Shown here piece by piece: positions 38,905 through 52,694 of a stretch of DNA of 64,000 nucleotides. Under the pieces are notes generated by a model, which searched no databases, was not told where the DNA came from, and saw only the letters and a program-made list of their open reading frames with translations. Within the stretch, counting starts at the first letter, position 1; each line of letters begins with the position of its first letter. This stretch comes from Opacimonas viscosa (GTDB taxonomy: Bacteria; Pseudomonadota; Gammaproteobacteria; Enterobacterales; Alteromonadaceae), in contig NZ_JANATA010000008.1 in assembly GCF_024199005.1 (NCBI RefSeq), forward strand, positions 54,489-118,488, given 5' to 3'. Made by a program: the position numbers and the translations under genes.

Positions 38905-40026
38905 ATGTTTGCTGAATCTCCAATAACCAGACGAAAATCTTTACGTATCAACGTTGGGTCTGTGCCCATCGGTGATGGTGCACCTATTGCGGTGCAGTCC
39001 ATGACGAATACACCCACTACGGATGTTGCTGCAACTGTTGACCAAATCAATCGTATTGTCGGAGTCGGAGGAGAAATCGTCCGAGTGTCTGTCCCAACGA
39101 TGGATGCAGCAGAGGCATTTAAAGAAATCCGCAAACAAGTTTCGGTACCACTGGTGGCTGATATTCACTTTGATTATCGTATTGCCTTAAAAGTAGCGGA
39201 ATACGGTGTGGATTGCTTGCGTATTAATCCAGGTAATATCGGTAACATGGAACGGGTACGTTCAGTTGTTGATTGTGCTAAAGACAAAAATATTCCGATC
39301 CGCATCGGGGTGAATGGTGGGTCGTTGGAAAAAGATCTGCAAGAAAAATACGGAGAGCCAACACCTGCAGCACTGGTTGAATCAGCTATGCGCCATGTTG
39401 ATATTTTAGATAAGTTGAACTTTGATCAGTTTAAAGTTTCCGTCAAAGCCTCTGATGTGTTTTTAGCTGTTGGTGCTTATAGAGAGTTAGCCAAACAAAT
39501 CGTACAACCGCTTCATTTAGGTATAACAGAAGCAGGTGGAATGCGTTCTGGCTCGGTGAAAAGTGCAGTAGGGTTAGGGATGCTTTTGGCTGAAGGGATT
39601 GGTGATACGTTACGGGTATCTTTAGCTGCAGATCCCGTCGAGGAGATTAAGGTGGGTTTTGATATTCTTAAATCACTCAGGATCCGCTCTCGAGGCATTA
39701 ATTTTATTGCCTGTCCAAGTTGTTCTCGTCAGGAATTCGATGTGATATCGACCGTTAATGCCTTAGAGCAACGCGTCGAGGATATTTTGACACCCATGGA
39801 TGTTTCGATTATTGGCTGTGTCGTAAATGGACCAGGCGAAGCTGAAGTCTCTGATTTAGGTTTAACTGGCGCCCGAAATATGAGTGGTTTTTATCTTGAT
39901 GGGGAACGCCAAAGAGAACGTATTGCCAATGACAATTTAGTCGATGTATTGGAGCAAAAAATCCGTGCTAAAGCCGCTATGTTAGACCCAGCCCAGCGCA
40001 TAGCCGTCACGTCAGTAGACAAATAA
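38905..40026 (+). CDS. ispG: 4-hydroxy-3-methylbut-2-enyl diphosphate synthase (flavodoxin)
   Basis: A 373-residue IspG of the MEP isoprenoid pathway. The TIM-barrel part opens with [17 protein letters not shown]; the [4Fe-4S] ligands are in [10 protein letters not shown] and [10 protein letters not shown]. It reduces MEcPP to HMBPP and itself needs Fe-S clusters from the nearby isc genes. A terminator follows. Confidence 0.97.
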   Translation: MFAESPITRRKSLRINVGSVPIGDGAPIAVQSMTNTPTTDVAATVDQINRIVGVGGEIVRVSVPTMDAAEAFKEIRKQVSVPLVADIHFDYRIALKVAEYGVDCLRINPGNIGNMERVRSVVDCAKDKNIPIRIGVNGGSLEKDLQEKYGEPTPAALVESAMRHVDILDKLNFDQFKVSVKASDVFLAVGAYRELAKQIVQPLHLGITEAGGMRSGSVKSAVGLGMLLAEGIGDTLRVSLAADPVEEIKVGFDILKSLRIRSRGINFIACPSCSRQEFDVISTVNALEQRVEDILTPMDVSIIGCVVNGPGEAEVSDLGLTGARNMSGFYLDGERQRERIANDNLVDVLEQKIRAKAAMLDPAQRIAVTSVDK

Positions 40027-40106
40027 AAAAGCGTCAATGGTAGGTTCTCGGGTTATTCTGTCGTAAATTACTAAAGAATCCGACTGAAAACTATACCTAT
40101 ATCAAT

Positions 40107-40133
40107 AAAGCCCCTATAATATGGGGCTTTATT
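40107..40133 (+). terminator. Terminator after ispG
   Basis: AAAGCCCC (40107-40114) pairs with GGGGCTTT (40123-40130), then ATTATTT. Confidence 0.8.
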
Positions 40134-40200
40134 ATTTACAGGAAGTGGCATATTCGTCCTTCCTTACGACCATATCTTAAATTTTACAGGGTATAATAAC

Positions 40201-41475
40201 GTGGCAAAAACACTGCAAGCTATCCGCGGCATGAATGATTGTTTACCAGCTCAGACTGGTATTTGGCAATATGTAGAGCAGATCCTTCGGGAGACTGTTG
40301 CACAATACGGATATCAAGAAATCCGTATGCCAATTGTGGAAAGCACAGAGCTTTTTAAGCGCTCTATTGGTGAAGTGACAGATATTGTTGAAAAAGAAAT
40401 GTATACCTTTGATGACCGCAATGGTGACTCATTGACTTTGCGTCCAGAAGGTACAGCAAGTGCTGTTCGCGCAGGAAACCAGCACGGTTTGATTTATAAT
40501 CAACAGCAGCGATTGTGGTATCTCGGTCCAATGTTTCGTCATGAGCGTCCACAAAAAGGACGTTATCGCCAGTTTCACCAATTTGGTGTAGAAACTTATG
40601 GCTTGGCGGGACCTGACATCGATGTTGAGGTCATTGCGCTTTCAGCTCGGTTATGGCAAGCCTTTGGTATCTCTGAGCAGGTACGTTTAGAAATTAACTC
40701 ACTAGGCTCTAACGCAGCGCGTTTGGCTTACAAAGAAATTTTAGTGGCTTACTTGGAAGCACATAAAGACGCATTAGATGAAGATAGCCAACGTCGTATG
40801 TATAGCAATCCATTACGTGTGTTGGATAGTAAAAACCCTGACGTACAAAAAATCGTCAGTTCAGCACCTAAATTACAAGATCATTTAGATCCTGAATCAG
40901 CAGCACATTTTGCTTTGCTCAAAGAACGTTTAGATGCATTGGGTATTGCCTATACAGTTAATCCTAACTTAGTACGTGGTTTAGATTACTACAACGCGAC
41001 AGTTTTTGAGTGGGTGACAGATGCCTTGGGTGCACAGGGTACGGTATGTGCTGGTGGCCGTTATGATGGTTTGGTCGAACAGTTAGGTGGAAAATCATCT
41101 CCAGCGGTAGGCTTTGCCATGGGCATGGAGCGTTTGATTTTACTTTTAACGGAACTTGGTTTAACGGATGCTGTCCGAGCACCTGTAGATATCTATGTTA
41201 CTGCATTAGGTGACGAAACAGCTGCTTATGCACAAAAAGTTGCAGAATTTTGCCGTGATAACACACAACTGCGTATCCAAATGCACTGTGGTGGTGGTAA
41301 TATGAAAAAACAAATGAAACGAGCGGATGCCTCAGGTGCAAAAGTGGCCTTATTACTCGGCGCAACTGAAATGACTGAAGCAACAGTCACGATAAAGTAC
41401 ATGCAAGGTGAAGTTGAGCAAAGTCGTTGTGAGCTCAGCGCGTTACCAGCGCAATTACAAGATTATTTTAACTAA
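40201..41475 (+). CDS. hisS: Histidyl-tRNA synthetase
   Basis: A 424-residue class II synthetase. Start is GTG at 40201. Motif 2 is in [20 protein letters not shown]; the His-binding [15 protein letters not shown] and [13 protein letters not shown] are diagnostic; an anticodon domain forms the last 90 residues. First gene of a hisS-yfgM-bamB run. Confidence 0.97.
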   Translation: MAKTLQAIRGMNDCLPAQTGIWQYVEQILRETVAQYGYQEIRMPIVESTELFKRSIGEVTDIVEKEMYTFDDRNGDSLTLRPEGTASAVRAGNQHGLIYNQQQRLWYLGPMFRHERPQKGRYRQFHQFGVETYGLAGPDIDVEVIALSARLWQAFGISEQVRLEINSLGSNAARLAYKEILVAYLEAHKDALDEDSQRRMYSNPLRVLDSKNPDVQKIVSSAPKLQDHLDPESAAHFALLKERLDALGIAYTVNPNLVRGLDYYNATVFEWVTDALGAQGTVCAGGRYDGLVEQLGGKSSPAVGFAMGMERLILLLTELGLTDAVRAPVDIYVTALGDETAAYAQKVAEFCRDNTQLRIQMHCGGGNMKKQMKRADASGAKVALLLGATEMTEATVTIKYMQGEVEQSRCELSALPAQLQDYFN

Positions 41476-41546
41476 GCGAACAGGTACACTTTCGTTTAGG
41501 TATTTTTGGTTTAAGAAAAGCTGTATACAGCAATAAAGGAAACAAC

Positions 41547-42170
41547 ATGGAACAATTCGAAACAGAAGAACAACAAGTCGAAGCCATCAAACGTTTTTGG
41601 AAAGAAAATGGTGTAGCCATTGTTATCGGTGCTGTGCTCGGCCTAGGTGGTTTGTGGGGCTGGCGCTATTATGATGAGTCACAAATAACCGCTAAAGAAA
41701 GTGCTTCAGAGGCGTACCAAGAAATGCTAGTGGGTTTGTCTCCAGATAGTACAGTAGCTGATTTAGAACCTTTCATCCAAGCAAATCCGGGTAAAACATA
41801 TACGACATTAGCCAGTTTAATTGCAGCACAAACGGCTGCTAACCAAGATGATTTAGCTAAAGCAGCAGAACTATTGGCTGCGGCCGTTGCCAATGAATCT
41901 GACCTCGCATTAAAAGATCTAGTCAATATCCGTTTAGCGCGTGCTTATTACGGTTTAGGCGAAAATCAACAAGCGTTAGCGACACTTGCTAACATGACAA
42001 CAGAAGCTTTTGTTTCTGCTAAAGAGGCGTTACGTGGTGATATTTTAGTTGCCCAACAAGACTTTGCTGGTGCGACTGCTGCGTACCAGGCTTCACTCGA
42101 TGCGAAAGATGACGCGAACGTTAAAATGCGTCTTGATGATGTTGCTCTTCAAGCCGCCAACGCAGGATAA
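41547..42170 (+). CDS. yfgM: YfgM family TPR membrane protein
   Basis: A 207-residue protein. A short cytoplasmic start with ETEEQQVEAIKRFWKENG, one membrane helix (about 20-40) and periplasmic TPR-like helices. In E. coli it contacts SecYEG and periplasmic chaperones. bamB starts 3 nt later. Confidence 0.93.
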   Translation: MEQFETEEQQVEAIKRFWKENGVAIVIGAVLGLGGLWGWRYYDESQITAKESASEAYQEMLVGLSPDSTVADLEPFIQANPGKTYTTLASLIAAQTAANQDDLAKAAELLAAAVANESDLALKDLVNIRLARAYYGLGENQQALATLANMTTEAFVSAKEALRGDILVAQQDFAGATAAYQASLDAKDDANVKMRLDDVALQAANAG

Positions 42171-42173
42171 ACT

Positions 42174-43400
42174 ATGTCTTATTTCGCTATTCGTAATATC
42201 GTTACAGCAACAGGCCTCGCCTTATTATTATCTGGATGTAGTTCGCTTTCTTCGGTCGGCACAGCAGTGGGTAATTTATTTGTAGATGAAGAAGAGTTAG
42301 AGATTCGTGTGTTAGCCCCGATTGAATCAAAAGTTGCGGTTAACGTGGCTTGGCAAACACAAGTAGGTTCTGGTACTGGAGAGTTTTTCTCAGGTTTACA
42401 ACCGGCATTTGCAGATAACAAAATTTTTGTTGCAGATCGCCAGGGCAAAGTGGTTGCTTTAGATCCTTCTGGAAAGGAGTTATGGTCTACCCGTCTTGGT
42501 GGCAGTGCAGGTTGGTTTAGTTCTGGTACCTCAGCAAAACTATCTGGTGGCTTAAATGTCGGTGCTGGCAAAGTTTTTGTAGGTACGGAAGATGGTCGTT
42601 TAGTGGGGTTAAATACTGAAACAGGCGCTGTTGAGTTTGATACTACCGTGGTGGGTGAAATTCTAGCACGCCCGATGATTGATTCTGGTATGGTATTTGT
42701 TAATACCACAGCAGGACGCTTATTTGCACTTGATATAGCAACTGGTGATGAAGTGTGGATGCATGAGTCAGATGTGCCAGCACTTTCTTTACGCGGTATT
42801 TCGACCCCTACAGTAACTAATGGTGGGGTATTAGTTGGTACGGGTACTGGCAAACTCCAAGTAAATATCATGGAGACTGGACTGATTGCTTGGGAAGCAA
42901 CGGTAACGACGCCATCTGGTGCAACTGAACTAGAACGCATTATTGATGTCGATTCCCAACCTATTCTCTACAACGGTATTGTGTATGTAGTCTCTTTTAA
43001 CGGTTCATTAGCAGCGGTTGAACTGCGTAGTGGACGAGTGGTTTGGCAACGTGAGTATGCCAGTTATCGCGACTTGGCCTTAGTGGGTACAAAATTAATA
43101 GTGACCACAAACAATGGTAATGTCTTTGGTTTGGATAGTCGTAATGGTGTTGAGCTATGGTCACAGTCAAGCTTGAAAGGTCGAGCATTAACGGCACCTT
43201 CGGCCTATAAAGGGAATGTGATTGTGGGTGACAAATATGGTGCAGTACATGTTATTGATATTAACGAAGGTGGATTACTTGGCCGTGCGTTATTAAACGA
43301 TAGCGAAGATGCCAAGTTTAATGCACCTGCAGTAGTGGCTGGTGAGCAAATCATTATGCAAAATGTCCAAGGTAAAGTTTACGCATTAACGCTACAATAA
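42174..43400 (+). CDS. bamB: Outer-membrane assembly lipoprotein BamB
   Basis: A 408-residue lipoprotein with lipobox LLSGC (Cys22) and an eight-bladed beta-propeller of PQQ-like repeats (for example GKVVALDPSGKELWSTRLGG). It is part of the BAM complex that inserts outer-membrane proteins. A terminator separates it from der. Confidence 0.96.
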   Translation: MSYFAIRNIVTATGLALLLSGCSSLSSVGTAVGNLFVDEEELEIRVLAPIESKVAVNVAWQTQVGSGTGEFFSGLQPAFADNKIFVADRQGKVVALDPSGKELWSTRLGGSAGWFSSGTSAKLSGGLNVGAGKVFVGTEDGRLVGLNTETGAVEFDTTVVGEILARPMIDSGMVFVNTTAGRLFALDIATGDEVWMHESDVPALSLRGISTPTVTNGGVLVGTGTGKLQVNIMETGLIAWEATVTTPSGATELERIIDVDSQPILYNGIVYVVSFNGSLAAVELRSGRVVWQREYASYRDLALVGTKLIVTTNNGNVFGLDSRNGVELWSQSSLKGRALTAPSAYKGNVIVGDKYGAVHVIDINEGGLLGRALLNDSEDAKFNAPAVVAGEQIIMQNVQGKVYALTLQ

Positions 43401-43454
43401 ACAGGCGTTATAAACGTCTACTTGGCACAATATATTCGCCTGTAATTTTCACTT

Positions 43455-43480
43455 AACCAGCTTAGGCTGGTTTTGTATTT
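43455..43480 (+). terminator. Terminator after bamB
   Basis: AACCAGC (43455-43461), loop TTAG, GCTGGTT (43466-43472), tail TTGTATTT. Confidence 0.8.
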
Positions 43481-43510
43481 AGTAAGTCTTCATATTTTAA
43501 AGGAAACACC

Positions 43511-44956
43511 ATGTTACCTGTCATCGCCTTAGTTGGCCGTCCCAATGTCGGTAAATCCACGTTATTTAACCGTTTAACCAATACGCGGGATGCGTTGGTC
43601 GCTGACTTTCCAGGATTGACGAGAGACCGTAAATACGGTCAAGCCAATGTCGATGGTCGCCAGTTTATCGTGATTGATACTGGTGGTATCACTGGTGATG
43701 AGGAAGGCATTGATGCCGCCATGGCAGAACAATCTTTGTTGGCAATAGATGAAGCTGATGTAGTGTATTTTCTAGTGGATGCACGAGCGGGCTTAACTGC
43801 AGCGGATCAGGGGATTGCAGATTATCTGCGCAAGCAAGAAAAAACAGTATATGTCGTCGCGAATAAAGTCGATGGTATTGATGGTGATAGTGAGTCTGCC
43901 GAATTTTTTGCGATGGGTATGGGCGATGTCCAACAAATTGCAGCTGCACATGGTCGAGGTGTCGCGCAATTACTCGACTTATCTTTGGATCCGTTACTTC
44001 CGCACTTCCCCGATATGGCCGCGATTGAAGATGAGCGCAACGATGACGATGAAAACGCCCAAGCACAATTAGAGCGCCTCCAAAGCTTGCCGATTAAACT
44101 AGCGATTGTCGGTAAGCCTAACGTGGGTAAATCTACCTTAACCAATCGTATTTTAGGCGAAGATCGCGTGGTGGTTTATGACCAACCTGGCACCACTCGC
44201 GATAGTATTTTTATTCCCATGATGCGCGATGAAAGAGAGTATGTGCTGATTGATACGGCAGGGGTACGGAAGCGTCGTAAAATCAATGAAGCAGTAGAAA
44301 AGTTCTCGATAGTCAAAACATTACAAGCGATTGAAGAATCCAATGTTGTGTTGCTGGTGATTGATGCTCGTGAGGGCATCACAGATCAAGATTTAAGTCT
44401 GTTAGGGTTTATCCTGAACTCAGGGCGTTCTTTAGTCCTTGCCGTGAATAAATGGGACGGTTTGGACCAATATATTAAAGACGAGGTGAAGCGTGAATTA
44501 GACCGGCGCTTAGGATTTGTTGATTTTGCCCGTTTACACTTTATTTCAGCGTTACATGGTACAGGTGTTGGCCATTTGTTTGAATCTGTCCAAGAAGCCT
44601 ATGCATCAGCAACTAAACGAATAAATACTGCTATGCTCACTAATATCATGGAAATGGCCCAAGACGATCATAATCCGCCAATGATGCGTGGGCGAAGAAT
44701 CAAAATGAAATATGCACATGCCGGTGGGTATAATCCTCCAGTGATTGTTATCCATGGCAATCAAGTGTCTGATCTGCCTGATTCTTATAAACGTTATCTG
44801 ATGAACTATTTCCGTAAATCATTACAGACCATGGGGACTCCGATTAAAATCGAGTTTAGAGAAGGTGCGAATCCGTTTGAAGGTAAACGCAATAAGTTAA
44901 CGTTGTCCCAAGAACGTAAACGTAAACGCCTCCTGGCATTTCACAAGAAAAAATAA
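43511..44956 (+). CDS. der: Ribosome-assembly GTPase Der (EngA)
   Basis: A 481-residue protein with two tandem GTPase domains, P-loops [12 protein letters not shown] and [12 protein letters not shown], each with a DTGG/DTAG switch, and a C-terminal KH-like domain. It matures the 50S subunit. Separated from bamB by a terminator, so it likely has its own promoter as well. Confidence 0.98.
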   Translation: MLPVIALVGRPNVGKSTLFNRLTNTRDALVADFPGLTRDRKYGQANVDGRQFIVIDTGGITGDEEGIDAAMAEQSLLAIDEADVVYFLVDARAGLTAADQGIADYLRKQEKTVYVVANKVDGIDGDSESAEFFAMGMGDVQQIAAAHGRGVAQLLDLSLDPLLPHFPDMAAIEDERNDDDENAQAQLERLQSLPIKLAIVGKPNVGKSTLTNRILGEDRVVVYDQPGTTRDSIFIPMMRDEREYVLIDTAGVRKRRKINEAVEKFSIVKTLQAIEESNVVLLVIDAREGITDQDLSLLGFILNSGRSLVLAVNKWDGLDQYIKDEVKRELDRRLGFVDFARLHFISALHGTGVGHLFESVQEAYASATKRINTAMLTNIMEMAQDDHNPPMMRGRRIKMKYAHAGGYNPPVIVIHGNQVSDLPDSYKRYLMNYFRKSLQTMGTPIKIEFREGANPFEGKRNKLTLSQERKRKRLLAFHKKK

Positions 44957-45059
44957 GAAACCTCTCGTATCACTTGTTCGGTAAACATTGCAATGTGACT
45001 GATAATTGCTTATAAATTAAACATAGGTACTTATTTAGTTATATTGCGGTGGCACTCCC

Positions 45060-45698
45060 ATGAACTCATCAAGTCAGTTACTTTGTTGTATAGGTCTATT
45101 CTTTCTACTGATACCAAATACTTTCGCACAAACCGCAGTATTGGAGAATCAGTCGCGCTCAGTGAAATCCGTCAATGTCGCAGATGTGAAACTTAAAACA
45201 ACATCGCCTAAAAAGTTAAAAAAACGTTTACTCGAAGAGGAAGAGTTGCCTGAGATCCAAGATAACTTAGAAACTATAGGGATAGTTTCAGGTGTACCCA
45301 TGTCATATTACCGAAGACAAATCGAGATTGCGGAATTAGATTTTTATGATTTGTACAATTCGTTAGCGGATGAAAGTAAGTACTTGATGTATTGCCGAAG
45401 AGAAGCGAAGGTGGGTTCTAAAATTAAGCGCATGGCCTGCTATCCACAATATTTTCTTGAGGTCTACTCACAAATGTCTCAGGACGCTTTTGCGAGTACT
45501 CCCACAGATAAGTTAGCAATGGGTATTGTCTACAATCCACCGAGCTTAGATGATATTGAATTTCTCACACAAAGAGATAAGAAAAAAGCCTTAAAATATG
45601 TGGAAGATTTAGTCAAAGAACATCCTGCCTTATTAGCAAAACTGCTCAAGATGAATAATGCTATTGAGGTTTACGAGGAACAAAAAGCCAAAAGATAA
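45060..45698 (+). CDS. Secreted protein of unknown function
   Basis: A 212-residue protein with a signal peptide (cleavage near TFAQ-T, residue 24). The mature chain is rich in Lys, Glu and Leu, with a charged KKLKKRLLEEEELPEI stretch and two Cys (in MYCRREAK and MACYPQYF) that could form a disulfide. It looks mostly helical. I recognise no family. It lies alone between der and fadH. Confidence 0.7.
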   Translation: MNSSSQLLCCIGLFFLLIPNTFAQTAVLENQSRSVKSVNVADVKLKTTSPKKLKKRLLEEEELPEIQDNLETIGIVSGVPMSYYRRQIEIAELDFYDLYNSLADESKYLMYCRREAKVGSKIKRMACYPQYFLEVYSQMSQDAFASTPTDKLAMGIVYNPPSLDDIEFLTQRDKKKALKYVEDLVKEHPALLAKLLKMNNAIEVYEEQKAKR

Positions 45699-45921
45699 AT
45701 GAGATGCGACCCTCATAATTTGACCTATTCAGTTTTACTATTGCTTAGTGAATAGTTATTTATTGACCAAAATATTTGGTTTAGTCTATAAACCTTGGGC
45801 TATGATGATATCAATAATAAGGGCTAAGTGAACTTCAGTTATTTGTGAATATCATCTTTTCTAAATGATAAATACCGTTCTGAAAGCCTACCCTATACCA
45901 CACTCTACATAACTAAAATAA

Positions 45922-47955
<2,034 letters not shown>

Positions 47956-48070
47956 ATAATGTTCCGTATAGGCTCAGGTAAGTGCTGTATAAACCCTAAC
48001 TCTGGTTAATCGATTAGCTGGCAATTTCGTGCACATATTGGCTCACCAAGTTCGATGATGACATTTCCGC

Positions 48071-49405
48071 TTAGAGCACTTTACTACGTATCTCACCATC
48101 ATGTAATTTGGTGGTGAGCACATCGCCAGTGGTGACATCTTGTGCACGTGTAACCACTTCTTCATCTTTAAAGCTAATACTGTAACCACGGCTTAACGTC
48201 GCTAGAGGGCTGACAGAATTCAACATGCCACTGAGTTGTCCTAAGTGCTGTTCTTTGCGCTGAATTTGCTGTTTGTTGCCTTGGTGTAAACGCTGCGCTA
48301 GGTTTTCTAAGTGTTGGGCTTTGAAGTTAATTAAGTTCGTTGGTGTCTGTTGAGCTAAACGGTTATGCAACTGATTGGCGGCTTGTTTATGACGGTTTAA
48401 TAAGTGTTGCATGGCATTGTTTAATTGTATGCTGAGACGGTCAACACTTTGGGCTTGTTGCTCTAATTTATGTTTGGGGTGGTTTTGTTGTAGTTTGCCG
48501 GATTTTATTTCAAGTAGGTGTTGTGCTCGCTGGATTTTCTGGATGATAGCGTCGTGTAAACGAGCTTCCATATGTACGATTTGATTCAGTACTTCCAACA
48601 TATCTTTACTGACGAGTTCAGCTGCTTGTGATGGTGTCGCAGCACGTGCGTCAGCCACAAAATCCGCAATAGTCACATCTACTTCATGGCCAACGGCACT
48701 GACTATAGGAAGTTGTGAACTAAAGATAGCGCGGGCTACTTTTTCTTCATTAAAGCACCATAAATCTTCCAATGAACCACCACCTCGACCGACAATAAGC
48801 ACATCGACTTCACGACGCTGGTTGGCAATAAAAATACTGGAAACGATTTGATCTGTCGCCGCAGTGCCCTGTACTTGAGTCGGATAAATAATGACTTCTA
48901 TACTGGGATTACGAGTTTCAAGTACCGTTAAAATATCATGCAAAGCGGCTCCAGTAGAGGATGTGATAACGCCTACTTTTTTGATATTAGTTGGTAATGC
49001 TTGCTTGGTTTGCGTGGCAAATAATCCTTCGCCAGCAAGCTTGTTTTTTAAAGCATCAAATTGTTGCTTTAACAAGCCTTCACCATCTGCTTCCATATGT
49101 TCTACGATGATTTGGTAATCACCGCGCGGTTCATAAAGGCTTATTTTTGCACGTAATAGGATTTTATCGCCATTTTTGGGGCGGACACCAACACGAGAAT
49201 TGGCACCGCGGAACATGGCGGCCTTGACTTGCGCTTGATTGTCTTTGAGGGTGAAGTACCAATGGCCAGATGCTGCAGCCACAAAATTGGAAATTTCTGC
49301 CGTTAACCAAATTTGCCCAATTTGATTTTCTAAGGCATTTTTAGCCATGCGGTTTAATGCACTAACAGTTAAAATTTCACGGGACTGTGACTGGTTAGCA
49401 TACAT
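48071..49405 (-). CDS. xseA: Exodeoxyribonuclease VII large subunit
   Basis: A 444-residue XseA. The N-terminal OB fold (ISNFVAAASGHWYFTLKD) binds DNA; the catalytic core contains IIYPTQVQG, GRGGGSLEDLWCFNEE and SAVGHEVDVTIADFVAD; a long Gln-rich coiled coil follows. It degrades single-stranded DNA with XseB, which is not here. Divergent from guaB. Confidence 0.97.
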   Translation of the reverse strand: MYANQSQSREILTVSALNRMAKNALENQIGQIWLTAEISNFVAAASGHWYFTLKDNQAQVKAAMFRGANSRVGVRPKNGDKILLRAKISLYEPRGDYQIIVEHMEADGEGLLKQQFDALKNKLAGEGLFATQTKQALPTNIKKVGVITSSTGAALHDILTVLETRNPSIEVIIYPTQVQGTAATDQIVSSIFIANQRREVDVLIVGRGGGSLEDLWCFNEEKVARAIFSSQLPIVSAVGHEVDVTIADFVADARAATPSQAAELVSKDMLEVLNQIVHMEARLHDAIIQKIQRAQHLLEIKSGKLQQNHPKHKLEQQAQSVDRLSIQLNNAMQHLLNRHKQAANQLHNRLAQQTPTNLINFKAQHLENLAQRLHQGNKQQIQRKEQHLGQLSGMLNSVSPLATLSRGYSISFKDEEVVTRAQDVTTGDVLTTKLHDGEIRSKVL

Positions 49406-49463
49406 AGAAAATAACCCTTTTAGACATGATTGAAAATGTTGTCATGGAAAATGCAATTTATAG

Positions 49464-49492
49464 TTTACCTACACCATAAAAGCCCCTATAAT
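49464..49492 (+). promoter_or_regulatory. Sigma-70 promoter of guaBA
   Basis: TTTACC and a perfect TATAAT are 17 nt apart, about 40 nt before the guaB ATG. Confidence 0.6.
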
Positions 49493-49531
49493 TGTACCGC
49501 AATTAACACCCTTTCACTAAAGGTTATTTGC

Positions 49532-51001
49532 ATGCTAAGAATTGCTCAAGAAGCACTCACTTTTGATGATGTTCTCATCGTTCCTGGACACTCACAAGTC
49601 CTACCTCACACTGCCAACTTGCAAACGCGTTTAACGCGCAAAGTGAATTTAAATATTCCTTTGATTTCTGCTGCTATGGACACAGTTTCAGAAGCTCGTT
49701 TGGCAATTGCATTAGCCCAGGAAGGCGGCATTGGCTTTATTCACAAAAACATGTCTGCGGAACAACAGGCCGCGCACGTTAGACAAGTGAAAAAATATGA
49801 ATCAGGAGTGGTCTCTGACCCGGTTACCGTTGCTGCAGAAGCAACCATTGGCGAAGTAAACGAACTTAGTCAACGCCTAGGGTATTCTGGATTTCCTGTC
49901 ACGGACAAAGATAACAACTTAATTGGGATTGTGACGGGCCGAGATTTGCGTTTTGAAACACATCTTGATGCGTCTATTGCTACTGTGATGACGCCCAAAG
50001 AACGTCTGGTTACGGTGAAGTCTGGTGAGTCATCTGAGCGCGTTTTAGAATTAATGCATGAACACCGTATTGAAAAAATCCTAGTAGTGGATGATGCGTT
50101 TAAACTACACGGTCTAATCACAGTAAAAGATTTCCAAAAAGCAGAAAATAAGCCCAATGCATGTAAAGACGAGTTAGGTCGTTTACGTGTAGGTGCAGCT
50201 GTTTCTGTTGGCCCAGGTACAGATGAAAGAATTCAAGGCTTGGTAGAAGCAGGTGTTGATGTGTTACTTATAGACACTTCCCATGGGCACTCCCAAGGCG
50301 TGATTGACCGCGTTAAAAAAGTGCGTGCCGATTATCCTGATGTACAACTGATTGCGGGTAATGTAGCAACCGGTGCAGGTGCTCGAGCATTAGCAGAAGC
50401 GGGGGTCGATGCTGTAAAAGTAGGGATAGGTCCAGGTTCTATTTGTACTACTCGGATTGTCACTGGTTGTGGTGTGCCTCAAATCACTGCGATTTCAGAT
50501 GCAGTTGATGCCGTTGCCGATATGGATATTCCGGTCATTGCGGATGGTGGTATTCGTTTCTCTGGTGATATTGTCAAAGCCTTAGTAGCCGGTGCCAGCT
50601 GTGTGATGGTTGGCTCTATGTTAGCTGGAACAGAAGAAGCGCCAGGTGAAGTAGAACTGTATCAAGGTCGCTATTACAAATCTTATCGCGGGATGGGTTC
50701 TTTAGGTGCAATGAATCAAAGCAATGGTTCATCTGACCGTTATTTCCAAGATAGTAAAAACGCTGAAAAATTAGTCCCTGAGGGGATTGAAGGTAGAGTG
50801 GCTTACAAAGGACCTATTACCAATATAATTCATCAACAAATGGGCGGTTTACGTTCAGCGATGGGTTTAACCGGCAGTGCGACTATTCATGAACTCAACA
50901 CTAAACCAGAGTTTGTTAAAGTAACAGCTGCAGGTATGGGTGAGTCACATGTACATGATGTTAGCATCACCAAAGAAGCGCCTAACTACCGTTTAGGTTA
51001 A
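49532..51001 (+). CDS. guaB: Inosine-5'-monophosphate dehydrogenase
   Basis: A 489-residue IMPDH. The ATG giving [19 protein letters not shown], with AAAGG upstream, is chosen; the frame is open 34 codons further up but that part overlaps the promoter. Two CBS domains (about 95-205) are inserted in the barrel; the catalytic Cys is in [11 protein letters not shown]. It makes XMP for GuaA. Confidence 0.98.
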   Translation: MLRIAQEALTFDDVLIVPGHSQVLPHTANLQTRLTRKVNLNIPLISAAMDTVSEARLAIALAQEGGIGFIHKNMSAEQQAAHVRQVKKYESGVVSDPVTVAAEATIGEVNELSQRLGYSGFPVTDKDNNLIGIVTGRDLRFETHLDASIATVMTPKERLVTVKSGESSERVLELMHEHRIEKILVVDDAFKLHGLITVKDFQKAENKPNACKDELGRLRVGAAVSVGPGTDERIQGLVEAGVDVLLIDTSHGHSQGVIDRVKKVRADYPDVQLIAGNVATGAGARALAEAGVDAVKVGIGPGSICTTRIVTGCGVPQITAISDAVDAVADMDIPVIADGGIRFSGDIVKALVAGASCVMVGSMLAGTEEAPGEVELYQGRYYKSYRGMGSLGAMNQSNGSSDRYFQDSKNAEKLVPEGIEGRVAYKGPITNIIHQQMGGLRSAMGLTGSATIHELNTKPEFVKVTAAGMGESHVHDVSITKEAPNYRLG

Positions 51002-51017
51002 GTAACCCACATTTTTT

Positions 51018-51053
51018 AACAGGCTGGAATTTTCTCCAGCCTGTTTTGTTTTT
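51018..51053 (+). terminator. Terminator or attenuator between guaB and guaA
   Basis: AACAGGCTGGA (51018-51028) pairs perfectly with 51035-51045 around ATTTTC, then TTGTTTTT. It lies 17 nt before guaA, so guaA is probably expressed by readthrough or processing. Confidence 0.85.
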
Positions 51054-51069
51054 ATAAAGAGACAATGAC

Positions 51070-52647
51070 ATGACTGCGAATATTCATTCACAAAAAATTC
51101 TTATCCTAGACTTTGGTTCTCAATATACCCAATTAATCGCGCGTCGCGTACGAGAAATCGGTGTTTATTGTGAGCTTTGGGCGTGGGATGTTACAGAAGA
51201 ACAGATCAAAGGGTTTGCGCCTGATGGGATTATCTTATCTGGTGGTCCAGAGTCAGTCACTGAAGCTGGTTCACCGCGAGCTCCTGAGTATGTATTTAAC
51301 GCAGGTGTTCCAGTCTTAGGTATCTGTTATGGTATGCAAACTATGGCAGCTCAACTAGGTGGTGCAGTGCAAGGTTCAGATGTTCGTGAATTTGGTTATG
51401 CACAAGTAGAAAGTGTGGCAGCAAATGCACTCTTTGCCAAGATCGAAGATCATATCGCTCCATCTGGTAATGCGTTATTGGACGTGTGGATGAGCCATGG
51501 TGATAAAGTCTCTGCTATACCTGAAGGTTTTACCAAAGTAGCACAGACTGATAGCTGTCCGTTTGCTGCGATGGCCAACGAAGATAAAAAGTTTTACGGT
51601 GTACAATTCCACCCAGAAGTGACGCATACTCGCCAAGGTGAACGTTTACTCGCGAACTTTGTATTGAATATTTGTGGTCTAGAAAAGTTATGGACACCAG
51701 ATGCGATTATTGAAGATGCGGTCGCACGGATCAAAGAAAAGGTCGGAGATGATGAAGTTATCCTTGGCCTTTCTGGTGGCGTAGACTCGTCTGTTGTAGC
51801 GATGTTATTACACCGTGCTATCGGTTCAAAGCTGACATGTGTATTCGTTGATAATGGTTTGTTGCGTCTTAACGAAGGCCAGCAAGTCATGGATATGTTT
51901 GGCGATCACTTTGGGTTGAATATCATTAAAGTAGAGGCAGAAGAACGCTTCCTAAATGCTTTAGCCGATGAAAGTGACCCAGAAGCTAAACGCAAAATCA
52001 TTGGTCATGAGTTTGTTCGAGTCTTTGACGAAGAGGCTAGCAAGTTAGTCAATGCTAAGTGGTTAGCTCAAGGCACAATTTACCCTGATGTTATTGAATC
52101 TGCTGGTTCGGCGACGGGTAAGGCTCACGTGATTAAATCTCACCATAACGTGGGTGGTTTACCTGAAGACATGGAAATGGGCCTAGTGGAGCCGTTACGT
52201 GAATTATTTAAAGATGAAGTACGTAAAATTGGTCTAGAACTAGGTTTGCCATATGACATGTTGTACCGTCATCCTTTCCCAGGTCCTGGTCTAGGTGTAC
52301 GAGTGTTAGGTGAAATCAAGAAAGAATATTGTGATTTGTTGCGTCGGGCTGATGCCATTTTCATTGAAGAACTGCATGCAGCTGATCTGTATCATAAAGT
52401 GAGTCAAGCATTTACCGTATTCTTGCCTGTGCGCTCCGTAGGGGTAATGGGTGATGCGCGTAAATATGACTGGGTTGTTTCTTTACGTGCAGTGGAGACG
52501 ATTGACTTTATGACAGCGCATTGGGCGCATTTACCATATGATTTCTTGGGGAAAGTGTCTAATCGTATTATTAATGAGATTGATGGGATTTCACGAGTGG
52601 TTTACGATGTCAGTGGCAAGCCTCCTGCGACGATTGAGTGGGAGTAA
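51070..52647 (+). CDS. guaA: GMP synthase (glutamine-hydrolysing)
   Basis: A 525-residue GMP synthase. The class I amidotransferase domain has Cys86 in GICYGMQ and a His/Glu pair in FHPEVTHT; the ATP pyrophosphatase P-loop is [11 protein letters not shown]; the C-terminal dimer domain ends PPATIEWE. It converts XMP to GMP. Confidence 0.98.
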   Translation: MTANIHSQKILILDFGSQYTQLIARRVREIGVYCELWAWDVTEEQIKGFAPDGIILSGGPESVTEAGSPRAPEYVFNAGVPVLGICYGMQTMAAQLGGAVQGSDVREFGYAQVESVAANALFAKIEDHIAPSGNALLDVWMSHGDKVSAIPEGFTKVAQTDSCPFAAMANEDKKFYGVQFHPEVTHTRQGERLLANFVLNICGLEKLWTPDAIIEDAVARIKEKVGDDEVILGLSGGVDSSVVAMLLHRAIGSKLTCVFVDNGLLRLNEGQQVMDMFGDHFGLNIIKVEAEERFLNALADESDPEAKRKIIGHEFVRVFDEEASKLVNAKWLAQGTIYPDVIESAGSATGKAHVIKSHHNVGGLPEDMEMGLVEPLRELFKDEVRKIGLELGLPYDMLYRHPFPGPGLGVRVLGEIKKEYCDLLRRADAIFIEELHAADLYHKVSQAFTVFLPVRSVGVMGDARKYDWVVSLRAVETIDFMTAHWAHLPYDFLGKVSNRIINEIDGISRVVYDVSGKPPATIEWE

Positions 52648-52694
52648 GTCCTATCTTGTGAGCATTGGCAAGGAAGCAAAAAGCGATAGTGGAA

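Noticed and set aside
42179..42940. 253-codon minus-strand frame inside bamB
   Set aside because: It is the antisense shadow of bamB, which is strongly supported by its lipobox and propeller repeats.
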